NCBI RefSeq assembly: GCF_008107725.1 | Contig: NZ_VIRN01000068.1 | Location: 248,001-312,000 of the forward strand | DNA: 64,000 nucleotides | Reading direction: 5' to 3' | Source: Marinobacter sp. BW6 | Lineage (GTDB): Bacteria; Pseudomonadota; Gammaproteobacteria; Pseudomonadales; Oleiphilaceae | Shown here: piece after piece, positions 37,000-44,086 of the stretch | How the letters are laid out: each line of letters opens with the position of its first letter | How positions within the stretch are numbered: position 1 is the first letter of the stretch | Made by a program: the position numbers and the translations under genes | The notes under the pieces: model-generated | The model's input: the letters and a program-made list of their open reading frames with translations, nothing else | Database searches by the model: none | Told to the model about the DNA's origin: nothing

Positions 37000-37476
37000 A
37001 TGAAAGGCGATAAAAAGGTCATCCAGCATCTGAACAAGGTCCTCGGCAACGAGCTGACCGCGATCAACCAGTACTTTCTCCATTCCCGCATGTACAAGGA
37101 TTGGGGCATTACCAAGCTGGCCGCCAAGGAATACGAAGAATCCATCGACGAGATGAAGCATGCAGACCAGCTTATCGAGCGGATCCTGTTTCTCGAAGGC
37201 CTGCCTAATCTCCAGGATCTGAACAAATTGCTGATTGGCGAGAACGTCGAGGAAATGATTTCCTGCGATCTCAAACTCGAAGAAATCGCCCACACCGACC
37301 TGAAAGAGGCGATCCTCTACTGCGAGGAAGTGCAGGACTTCACCAGTCGTGAACTTTTCCGCAGCATTCTCGATAGCGAAGAAGAGCACATTGACTGGCT
37401 GGAAACCCAGCTGGAAATGATTTCCCAGATGGGTATTCAGAACTACATCCAGCTTCAGTCATCCGCCGCGGAGTAA
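37000..37476 (+). CDS. bfr: Bacterioferritin
   Basis: A 158-residue iron-storage subunit that assembles into 24-mer shells. The ferroxidase ligands E18, E51, H54 and the later E94, E127 and H130 are present ([13 protein letters not shown], then [12 protein letters not shown]), and M52, which binds the intersubunit haem, is conserved, so this is the haem-binding type. GGGAG lies seven bases before ATG 37000. The second phosphomannomutase begins nine bases after its stop, an unusual partner that may simply share the transcript. Confidence 0.95.
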   Translation: MKGDKKVIQHLNKVLGNELTAINQYFLHSRMYKDWGITKLAAKEYEESIDEMKHADQLIERILFLEGLPNLQDLNKLLIGENVEEMISCDLKLEEIAHTDLKEAILYCEEVQDFTSRELFRSILDSEEEHIDWLETQLEMISQMGIQNYIQLQSSAAE

Positions 37477-37485
37477 CATCAGACA

Positions 37486-38844
37486 ATGGACTTGTCCTGT
37501 TTTAAAGCCTACGACTTGCGCGGCCGGGTGCCGGATCAACTGAATCCGGTCCTGGCGGAAAAAATCGGGCGCGCCTATGTGGAAATCACCGGTGCGAAGA
37601 AAGTGATCGTTGGCTATGACATCCGTCTGTCCAGCCCCGACATTGCCGAAGCGCTCAGCTCTGGCCTGATGGCTGCTGGTGCGGATGTGTTCGATATCGG
37701 CCTGTGCGGCACCGAGCAGGTGTATTTTGCCACCAGCCATTACAAGATGGACGGCGGCATCATGGTGACTGCCAGCCACAACCCCAAAGATCACAACGGC
37801 ATGAAAATGGTCGGCCCCGAATCTCGGCCGATCAGCTCCGACAACGGTCTGAACGAGATCCGCGACCGGGTGCTGGAGCCTTTTGGTGATGCGCCCGAGC
37901 AGGGCCGCTATGAACCGCTAGAGGTGATGAGCGCCTACGTGGACCATCTCTTGGGGTACATCGATGCCGGCTCCCTCAGTCCGCTGACCATTGTCTGCAA
38001 CGCCGGCAACGGTGGCGCCGGCCTGGTGATCGACGAACTCGAGCAGCACCTGCCCTTTGAATTTGTGAAAGTGCACCACCAGCCGGACGGCCATTTCCCC
38101 AACGGCGTACCCAATCCGATCCTCCCGGAAAACCGGGCGGCGACAGCCGACGACGTTATCGCAGAAGGCGCCGCCATGGGCATCGCCTGGGACGGCGACT
38201 ACGACCGCTGCTTCTTCTTCGACGAGAATGGCCGTTTCATAGAGGGCTATTACATCGTTGGTTTGCTTGCCGACCAGTTCCTGCGCAAAACCGGTGGCGG
38301 CAAAGTCATTCACGACCCCCGCCTGACCTGGAACACCCTGGACTTGGTAAAAGCAGCAGGCGGCGAAGCCATCGAAAGTAAAACCGGCCACGCCTTCATC
38401 AAACAGAGGATGCGTGACGAAGACGCCGTGTACGGTGGCGAAATGAGCGCCCACCACTACTTCCGGGATTTCGCCTACTGCGACAGCGGCATGATCCCGT
38501 GGCTGCTGATCGCCGAGCGCCTCTGCCAGTCAGGCCAGACCCTGTCATCCCTCATCGATGCCCGAATCGAAGCCTACCCGGCCAGCGGCGAAATCAACCG
38601 CACCATCGATGATCCCCCCAAGGTCATCGCGGCGATTGAAGCCAAATACAGCGTTGGCGCAAAAAACGTCAGCCACGTGGACGGCGTAAGCATCGAATTC
38701 GACGACTGGCGCTTCAACCTGCGGATGTCCAACACCGAGCCGGTTGTGCGTTTGAACGTCGAATCGAGGGCGGATATTCCGTTGATGGAAGAGAAAACTG
38801 AAGAATTGCTGGCAGAAATGCAGAGGTTGAACGAGGAGAGGTAA
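37486..38844 (+). CDS. algC: Phosphomannomutase/phosphoglucomutase, paralogue of the alginate-cluster gene
   Basis: A 452-residue phosphohexomutase beginning [19 protein letters not shown]. By eye it is about three quarters identical to the product of 25452-26837 along its whole length, with the same phosphoserine loop [11 protein letters not shown], metal loop [10 protein letters not shown], sugar loop [10 protein letters not shown] and phosphate loop [12 protein letters not shown]. Nothing essential is missing, so both copies should be active. It probably supplies mannose 1-phosphate (and possibly glucose 1-phosphate) for lipopolysaccharide and other glycans when the alginate cluster is silent. 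It follows bfr by nine bases and ends just before a large inverted repeat. Confidence 0.9.
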   Translation: MDLSCFKAYDLRGRVPDQLNPVLAEKIGRAYVEITGAKKVIVGYDIRLSSPDIAEALSSGLMAAGADVFDIGLCGTEQVYFATSHYKMDGGIMVTASHNPKDHNGMKMVGPESRPISSDNGLNEIRDRVLEPFGDAPEQGRYEPLEVMSAYVDHLLGYIDAGSLSPLTIVCNAGNGGAGLVIDELEQHLPFEFVKVHHQPDGHFPNGVPNPILPENRAATADDVIAEGAAMGIAWDGDYDRCFFFDENGRFIEGYYIVGLLADQFLRKTGGGKVIHDPRLTWNTLDLVKAAGGEAIESKTGHAFIKQRMRDEDAVYGGEMSAHHYFRDFAYCDSGMIPWLLIAERLCQSGQTLSSLIDARIEAYPASGEINRTIDDPPKVIAAIEAKYSVGAKNVSHVDGVSIEFDDWRFNLRMSNTEPVVRLNVESRADIPLMEEKTEELLAEMQRLNEER

Positions 38845-38859
38845 CTCCTTTTTTTGGGG

Positions 38860-38973
38860 CCGAGTGGGACGCTTGTCCTCATGAAACTGTGCGGAGCCAG
38901 GGATGGCGGAGCCCAAGCGTCACAGGGATGTGCCGTTAGGAGCGTGTTTCAGGAGGACAAGCGTCCCAGTCGG
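38860..38973. repeat. Large inverted repeat with 28-base arms between algC2 and pldA
   Basis: The arms 38860-38887 and 38946-38973 pair at 26 of 28 positions, including a perfect 15-bp block GGGACGCTTGTCCTC / GAGGACAAGCGTCCC. The 58-base centre contains smaller repeats: GGAGCC and GGAGCCC, and CACAGGGATGTG. It fills the gap between two convergent genes and could end both transcripts, but it has no T-run and looks like a dispersed intergenic repeat element. No second copy was seen in this window. Confidence 0.75.
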
Positions 38974-38987
38974 TCTTGCACCTGAAG

Positions 38988-40115
38988 TCAGAGCCAGTCG
39001 TTCAGCATAATCCCGATACCGAACCGCTGAATCCGGTGGTTGTAGTCGATAAGGCTCTCCCCATACCCGTTGTAGTACTGGAAAAAGCCCTTGACCGTAT
39101 CTCCCATCGGAAAGCTGTACCCGAACTCCACCGACGTCTTGTTGTCATCCGACCGCAGATTATTCATCAGTCGTAGCGAAAACGTCCGATCTTCGGTCAG
39201 CTTGTAAACCGCATAATAGTTGGCATGCCCCAGATAGCGTTCGATATCCGCATTGTCATCGTCGCTGTTTTCCGGAATCCGGTACCAGGGCTGAACGATG
39301 AAAAGCCAGCGATCATAGCTGTAGGTTGCGGACCCCATAATGCGGTTCCAGCTCCGTGAACGAGGCTCAGACTGTCCGTTGGACTGGTGGTTGAAGCCCA
39401 CGGTCACGGCATTAAGCCGGCCGGGGCCGATGTTCCAGTCGGTCTGGTATCGTGCAAATAGCTCAGGTTCGTAATTGGTTTCCCGGAAAGGCGCGGAATC
39501 ATCCTGGTTATAAACCTGCCAGAAAGAAGTCTGGGTGTAACCAAACCAGAGGGTTGTCCGGTCATCCAGAATCCCCGTCAGCAAAGGCACCTTGAAGCTG
39601 ATCTGGTATTTGGCCTCTTCCCGTTCCAGTTCGTAGTCATAGCCGACGGAGCCCAGTCTCGGGCTGGATGGTACATAGTTCGGGTCCTTCACCCAGCTGA
39701 CGGGCAGGATATAGGTGGGGCGATGCCCCACGAAACTGCCGGAGAATGAGAATACGGCTTTTTCAGCCGCCACATAACGGTCTACCAGCGCGGACATGAC
39801 CCCCGCATCAGAATCGCCTTCCAGGGCATTGCCAGCAACGGCGTCGAGGTCTTCCCCATTCGGGGCCAGTTGCTCCGCACTCTTCTCCGCTTGCTCTTTG
39901 GCACTTTCAGAGGCCTGGGACTGACGCTCCGCGGGCTTGTAGAGACTATCAAAGCAGGCCAGTCGCTTAATCCCGTCGTCAATCAGCGCGCATTGTTCGG
40001 GTGAGTCGATCGATGATGTCTCACCGGTCTGCGCTATCACCGTGGAGGGCGCCGACAGCAGCAAAGAAATTGTGATGAGGACCGTCGGTGGCACCAACAC
40101 ATGTGTGGATGTCAT
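38988..40115 (-). CDS. pldA: Outer-membrane phospholipase A
   Basis: A 375-residue outer-membrane enzyme. A signal peptide (residues 1-28) is followed by a 90-residue polar, Ala/Glu/Gln-rich periplasmic stretch and then the 12-strand OMPLA barrel. The catalytic triad is H243, S245 and N257 in GFNHQSNGQS and RSWNR, with the same spacing as E. coli H142, S144 and N156. It hydrolyses phospholipids that reach the outer leaflet, after calcium-dependent dimerisation. AGGAG precedes the start at 40115. It may be followed on the minus strand by the inverted repeat at 38860-38973. Confidence 0.93.
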   Translation of the reverse strand: MTSTHVLVPPTVLITISLLLSAPSTVIAQTGETSSIDSPEQCALIDDGIKRLACFDSLYKPAERQSQASESAKEQAEKSAEQLAPNGEDLDAVAGNALEGDSDAGVMSALVDRYVAAEKAVFSFSGSFVGHRPTYILPVSWVKDPNYVPSSPRLGSVGYDYELEREEAKYQISFKVPLLTGILDDRTTLWFGYTQTSFWQVYNQDDSAPFRETNYEPELFARYQTDWNIGPGRLNAVTVGFNHQSNGQSEPRSRSWNRIMGSATYSYDRWLFIVQPWYRIPENSDDDNADIERYLGHANYYAVYKLTEDRTFSLRLMNNLRSDDNKTSVEFGYSFPMGDTVKGFFQYYNGYGESLIDYNHRIQRFGIGIMLNDWL

Positions 40116-40126
40116 CAGGTAGTCTC

Positions 40127-40465
40127 CTAGCTGGCAGTCAGACTGAACCAGGTGTTGGCAATGCCGTAGACCCAGACGCCGATCAGAGTGACGGCCAGTA
40201 GTGAGAAAATGACTTTGTGGCGAAACCGGTTACCCCTCTCTGCAGAGGCAACCCAGCGCAGGTACATTAGCCCGATGAAACTGAGAAAGACGCCGAGGCT
40301 GGCGAAGGCAGGGATTAGCAACCAGGCGGCACTGATCGTCTGGCCATCAGCGGTCTGGCTGGAAAACCACCCCATGGACGCGAGCAAAACAGCCAGCGCC
40401 GTGAATTCGGCAATTAGCAGCGGTTTGCGCAACGAGTGAGGCGAAGTCGGTTCCGTATTGGTCAT
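40127..40465 (-). CDS. Small three-helix membrane protein of unknown function
   Basis: A 112-residue protein starting at ATG 40465 (minus strand). Three hydrophobic helices lie at about residues 18-38, 45-70 and 83-106, with a basic cytosolic loop (RWVASAERGNRFRHK) between the second and third. I do not recognise a named family. It ends 12 bases before the start of pldA and is probably co-transcribed with it. A longer upstream frame exists but has no better start. Confidence 0.6.
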   Translation of the reverse strand: MTNTEPTSPHSLRKPLLIAEFTALAVLLASMGWFSSQTADGQTISAAWLLIPAFASLGVFLSFIGLMYLRWVASAERGNRFRHKVIFSLLAVTLIGVWVYGIANTWFSLTAS

Positions 40466-40614
40466 TGAAACAGGTCCTGAATGGTAAAACGTCGGCGAAC
40501 ACCATGGTAACCGGATTGTTCGCGAAACACCCTCTGACTTACGAAATCGCAATTAAAATGGTTGAAATCAATTTATGATTTTGCTGTTTGGTTTTTTTGC
40601 CGGGTTTCAGTCGC

Positions 40615-40620
40615 TATAAT
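40615..40620 (+). promoter_or_regulatory. Putative -10 element of the cytochrome c5 gene
   Basis: A perfect TATAAT lies 42 bases before the start codon. The region 17 bases upstream is a T-run (GTTTTTTTGC) and offers only a weak -35. Confidence 0.4.
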
Positions 40621-40661
40621 GCGGCAACCGAAGATTATAACGCTCAAATGCGAGGTGCATT

Positions 40662-41081
40662 GTGAAGATGAAGAGAGTCCTGGCTGCTGTATTGGTCGTT
40701 GCAGGCCTGACAGCTAGCGCCGTAATGGCAAGCGTCGAAGATGAAATCCGTGCACGTATCCAGCCGGTTGGCGAAGTGTGCCTGCAGGGTGACGAATGTG
40801 GCAGTGCCGCTGCTCCGACCGAGACCGCCAGCTCCGGCCCTCGTTCAGGCAGCGAAGTATACGACGCTGTGTGCATGGCCTGTCATACCACTGGCGCTGC
40901 TGGCGCACCTGTAATTGGTGATGCCGATGCCTGGGCTCCTCGCATCGATAAGGGGCTGGACACCCTGGTGAGTCACGCGATCAATGGCTTTAATGCCATG
41001 CCGGCCAAGGGCGGTTGTGCAAGCTGTCCGGATGAAGAAATCCAGGCGGCTGTCGAGCACCTGGTGGCAGAAAGCGAGTAA
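40662..41081 (+). CDS. Cytochrome c5-like monohaem protein
   Basis: A 139-residue periplasmic or membrane-attached class I cytochrome c. The start is GTG 40662 (GAGGTG just upstream) or ATG 40668. The signal peptide ends near residue 23. The haem-binding motif is CMACH at residues 71-75, and the axial methionine is in NAMPAKGG. The extra cysteine pair GGCASC in the C-terminal part is typical of cytochrome c5. A linker of about 40 residues before the haem domain holds another two cysteines (VCLQGDEC). It probably carries electrons to a terminal oxidase or reductase. A strong terminator follows. Confidence 0.88.
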   Translation: MKMKRVLAAVLVVAGLTASAVMASVEDEIRARIQPVGEVCLQGDECGSAAAPTETASSGPRSGSEVYDAVCMACHTTGAAGAPVIGDADAWAPRIDKGLDTLVSHAINGFNAMPAKGGCASCPDEEIQAAVEHLVAESE

Positions 41082-41102
41082 GGCAGTTTTGAGCAAAAGA
41101 AA

Positions 41103-41129
41103 AGCCCCCGACGTTCGGGGGCTTTTTTT
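41103..41129 (+). terminator. Rho-independent terminator after the cytochrome c5 gene
   Basis: AGCCCCCGA and TCGGGGGCT form a 9-bp GC-rich stem with a tiny loop, followed by seven T. A-runs on the other side make it usable from the minus strand too, where the gene ending at 41162 stops. Confidence 0.92.
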
Positions 41130-41161
41130 CTTATGGCCTCTCGGCCTTCCGGTTTTAGGGG

Positions 41162-41707
41162 TCAGGGGAGCGGTTTACGCCTCAGCTCGCCGTCAATCGT
41201 TGCGGTCTCGCCCGATGCGGTTTGAAGGGTGATCGACCAGCCCTGAAGCTCTTTTCCCTGATGGTGCATGCTTTCCGTTGCTTCCAGGCGTGGGTCCAGC
41301 CAGCCAAAACTGGCACTTTGTGACAGTATTGCCCATCTGTCACTCTCCTCGCCGGGCGTTCCCGAGAGCGCAGGGGCGTTTGGCAGGGAACGCCAGCTCG
41401 GGCTGTCGGTATTGACCATAACGGTCTTGCCAGTAAACCTCAGAAAAGCCTCGTCTTGGGTTCCCAGCACTGTAATCGGGGTTTCGCCCCGATAGCTCAA
41501 CAGGATGCCCGGGCGTGGGGCATCCAGGATCATGGCGTTCAAGCCCTGAATATTCGGCTGCACGGTAATGCGGGCCTGTACGATTTCAGAGGGAGCGCCC
41601 TCTGCGTCAGGTGCCCCGTGTGCCCCTGCTGGCGCAGAGGCCATCAGGGGCAGCAGGCCGAACAAAGCCAGTGGCAACCGGCCAGTGCTGATTCGTCCGC
41701 TTTTCAT
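41162..41707 (-). CDS. Exported hypothetical protein paired with the galactose-oxidase-like gene
   Basis: A 181-residue protein I do not recognise. The signal peptide is clear (residues 1-29, ending PAGAHG). The mature part is beta-rich and contains DAPRPGILLSYRGETPITVLG, a segment reminiscent of proteins that bind or condition other secreted factors, and a second His-containing region (TESMHHQGKELQGW). His-Gly at the mature N-terminus (AHGAPDAEG) could bind metal, but this is speculation. It starts 21 bases after the stop of the large oxidase-like gene on the same strand, with GGGAG before its ATG, so the two are almost certainly one operon and may work together outside the cytoplasmic membrane. 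Confidence 0.7.
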   Translation of the reverse strand: MKSGRISTGRLPLALFGLLPLMASAPAGAHGAPDAEGAPSEIVQARITVQPNIQGLNAMILDAPRPGILLSYRGETPITVLGTQDEAFLRFTGKTVMVNTDSPSWRSLPNAPALSGTPGEESDRWAILSQSASFGWLDPRLEATESMHHQGKELQGWSITLQTASGETATIDGELRRKPLP

Positions 41708-41728
41708 AACGTGACTCCCGTAGTCTGG

Positions 41729-43981
41729 TTAAAGAATCTCAAGTGTTGATTCGATAATTCCGTCGGCAGTCGTGGTGTCACCCGCCACCTGTGTTGGCGC
41801 CATGCATTCGAGACTCTCATTGATCACGGTGATGGGAGCCGATACAGATGGCACCCTTCCTTCAGCAGTTTCTTTGCTCACGAACAGCATGTATTCGCCG
41901 GCGGGGATCACGTTGTGGTTGTCTGGCATCTTCAGGGTCAGCTTGTTGCCATTGCCTCTTTCCATGATCAGTTCAATGGCGCGTTGGTCGCCATCAATCA
42001 CATGGGTCATGACCGTCCGGCGAATCAGGAGCGCCTTGTCGATCTGGTCTGCCTGGTCAACCTTTATATTGAAGCGATCCCCAATGGTCAGGTTGCGCGG
42101 CGCGCTCAGGATTTCCGGGCGGTCGTCACGCATGGCATAGGGTGGTGTGTAGATTTCAAAGCTGGGATCCCGTCCGTCATACGGCGCCAGACCGAAGTCC
42201 TGAAGATCGACGAAGGTCAGGTAGGCGGTGTTGATCGGCGAATGCCCGGCAATCATCACACGACCGTCTTCCATCAGTACGGCAGTGTTGTGATAAGTCC
42301 GTGCCCGGTGACCCGTTGCCATTTCAGTCCAGGTGCCAGTTTCCGGATCAAAACGCTCAGCCGTGCGAATAGGCCCTTCAAGGCCGGGCGCGACAACGCC
42401 ATCGCGGTTGCCGCCGCTGAACACCATGACGCTGCCGTCTGGCATCAGAACATTGGTGCCATACCAGCGTGGCTGGTTAAGCGGACCAGTAAGGCGGGAT
42501 TCGTAGCCGATGTCATCGCCATTCGTGGTTATTCGGTCTATGCGGCTCTGGTCCGTGGGCAGGTAGCCGCCGGGATTGGTCAGCAGGGCGTAACTGGGCA
42601 CGCCACCGGCAGTCAAAAGCTCGACGTCGGTGTATTCGCCGTTGGCATTCGGTTTCAGAGGCAGCATGGTTGAAGAGGTGGAGCCGCGCATGCCGCCGGC
42701 AATGGCCATTCGGAGGTCTTCTTCTGAAATGCCCAGCTCTGCGCCGCTTTCCAGCAGATCAGACGGAGCTTCGAGGACATCGCCCAGAAGCGAGCCGACC
42801 TGGTCCAGGGAAAGATTGGTGATATTCAGTGTGCTGCTGAGTTGACCCAGCCCGACTTCATCCAGTCTCAAGGGCAGTCCGGCATAGCCTATGTCGTTCC
42901 AGCGCTGGGTTGCGGGATTGTAGCTGGCGACAATGTTCCATAAGGCCTGGTCATAACCCTGGCCAAATGGATTGAATGCCTGGCCTCCGGCGTTATAGAG
43001 CACGTGACCGTTGGGCAGGAGATGCATGCGCGGGTAAAGCGGCAGCGACCTGTCTGCGGTAGAGGGGTTCTCTGTCCACGACCCCGCGCACGGGTTGTAG
43101 GTTTCCGTTTGAACCACGTTGCGACCGCTATTCAGCGGTTCATCCGGGTAGACCGGTTTCAGGAGCTTGGTGACGCCACTGGCAACAAAAACGTCGCCAT
43201 TGCCCAGGGTGACCAGCGACGGGTACCAGCGGCCGTAAGTCATGTCACCGCTCTGGCGCCAGGTGTTGGTCGCCTCATCGAATATCCGGGAATTCTTGAT
43301 GCCCTCCAATTCCGCGACACCCAGAGGCAGGCCGTCAATGCCGGGCTCCGAGTAATAGTCCGTACCGCCGACGGCCATGACATCGCCGTTTGCGAGGCCG
43401 ATAACATCCGAGCAGAACAGGGCACCGTCGTTTTTACTGGTGTTATCAGCAGTATCAATCAAGCCGTCGAGTTCGGTGCCGTTGAGCAGGGTCTCGCTGT
43501 CATTGCCGTCCGGATTGGCGCCGGCATCCAATGGGGAGGGTTTGAGCCAGGATGGGTTGTCGCTTTCATCCAGCGACAATACCCGGGTCTGATCGTTGAC
43601 CGAGACTTCGCCGAATTCGGCGACGATTGACAGCTCGACGTTTTCGGTACCCTCGAGCGCATTCAGGTAGAGTAGGCGACCGTCTTTCAGCAGGGCCATA
43701 GTACCTGCGGCCGGTTTGCACTCATCCATGCCATCGGCCCGGGTGATGCATTTTTCGTCGGTTTCAACAGCCTGACCGTCAACAATGATGGTCGGCTCCG
43801 CAAAAGGTTCGCTGAAGTAGCCTTTTGCCGGGTCTCTGTTCTGGTTCGTCTGCACTGTTGAATCATCGGTAGATGATCCGAGTAGTCCGCCAAGGAGCCC
43901 CGCGCTGGCCGAGGTGGCCCCTGCAGTGATGAGAAAGAGTGAACCGGTAAGCTGACACAAGCGATTGGAATTTCTGGACAT
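41729..43981 (-). CDS. Exported galactose/glyoxal oxidase-like copper radical protein
   Basis: A 750-residue exported protein: a signal peptide (to about residue 27), then a Kelch-type seven-blade domain with glyoxal-oxidase features, then a C-terminal DUF1929 immunoglobulin-like domain (from about residue 615). All residues of the galactose oxidase active site can be matched by local context: C190 (ALFCSDVIGLANGDV) and Y253 (GRWYPSLVTLGNG) for the Cys-Tyr cofactor, Y563 and H564 (RTYHNTAVLM), and H660 (VMTHVIDGDQR). The enzyme should therefore oxidise an alcohol or aldehyde with oxygen, producing hydrogen peroxide. A segment at residues 375-430 appears to be an insertion. AGGAGGA precedes the start. 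Partner gene at 41162-41707. Substrate unknown. Confidence 0.82.
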   Translation of the reverse strand: MSRNSNRLCQLTGSLFLITAGATSASAGLLGGLLGSSTDDSTVQTNQNRDPAKGYFSEPFAEPTIIVDGQAVETDEKCITRADGMDECKPAAGTMALLKDGRLLYLNALEGTENVELSIVAEFGEVSVNDQTRVLSLDESDNPSWLKPSPLDAGANPDGNDSETLLNGTELDGLIDTADNTSKNDGALFCSDVIGLANGDVMAVGGTDYYSEPGIDGLPLGVAELEGIKNSRIFDEATNTWRQSGDMTYGRWYPSLVTLGNGDVFVASGVTKLLKPVYPDEPLNSGRNVVQTETYNPCAGSWTENPSTADRSLPLYPRMHLLPNGHVLYNAGGQAFNPFGQGYDQALWNIVASYNPATQRWNDIGYAGLPLRLDEVGLGQLSSTLNITNLSLDQVGSLLGDVLEAPSDLLESGAELGISEEDLRMAIAGGMRGSTSSTMLPLKPNANGEYTDVELLTAGGVPSYALLTNPGGYLPTDQSRIDRITTNGDDIGYESRLTGPLNQPRWYGTNVLMPDGSVMVFSGGNRDGVVAPGLEGPIRTAERFDPETGTWTEMATGHRARTYHNTAVLMEDGRVMIAGHSPINTAYLTFVDLQDFGLAPYDGRDPSFEIYTPPYAMRDDRPEILSAPRNLTIGDRFNIKVDQADQIDKALLIRRTVMTHVIDGDQRAIELIMERGNGNKLTLKMPDNHNVIPAGEYMLFVSKETAEGRVPSVSAPITVINESLECMAPTQVAGDTTTADGIIESTLEIL

Positions 43982-44008
43982 GAAGTCCTCCTGATCTTGT
44001 TGTTGTCG

Positions 44009-44031
44009 AAGCGGGATGTGGTATCCCGCTT
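44009..44031. repeat. Perfect 9-bp hairpin upstream of the oxidase-like gene
   Basis: AAGCGGGAT (44009-44017) and ATCCCGCTT (44023-44031) are perfectly complementary around five bases. It lies in the gap between rep and the oxidase-like gene, both on the minus strand, 28 bases before the oxidase start. No T-run follows on either strand, so it may be a leader structure or an operator. Confidence 0.5.
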
Positions 44032-44086
44032 GCAGAAACGGATCAGGGGCTTCAAAAGTTGCAGTGATTGTAAAAAAAATTGAAAT

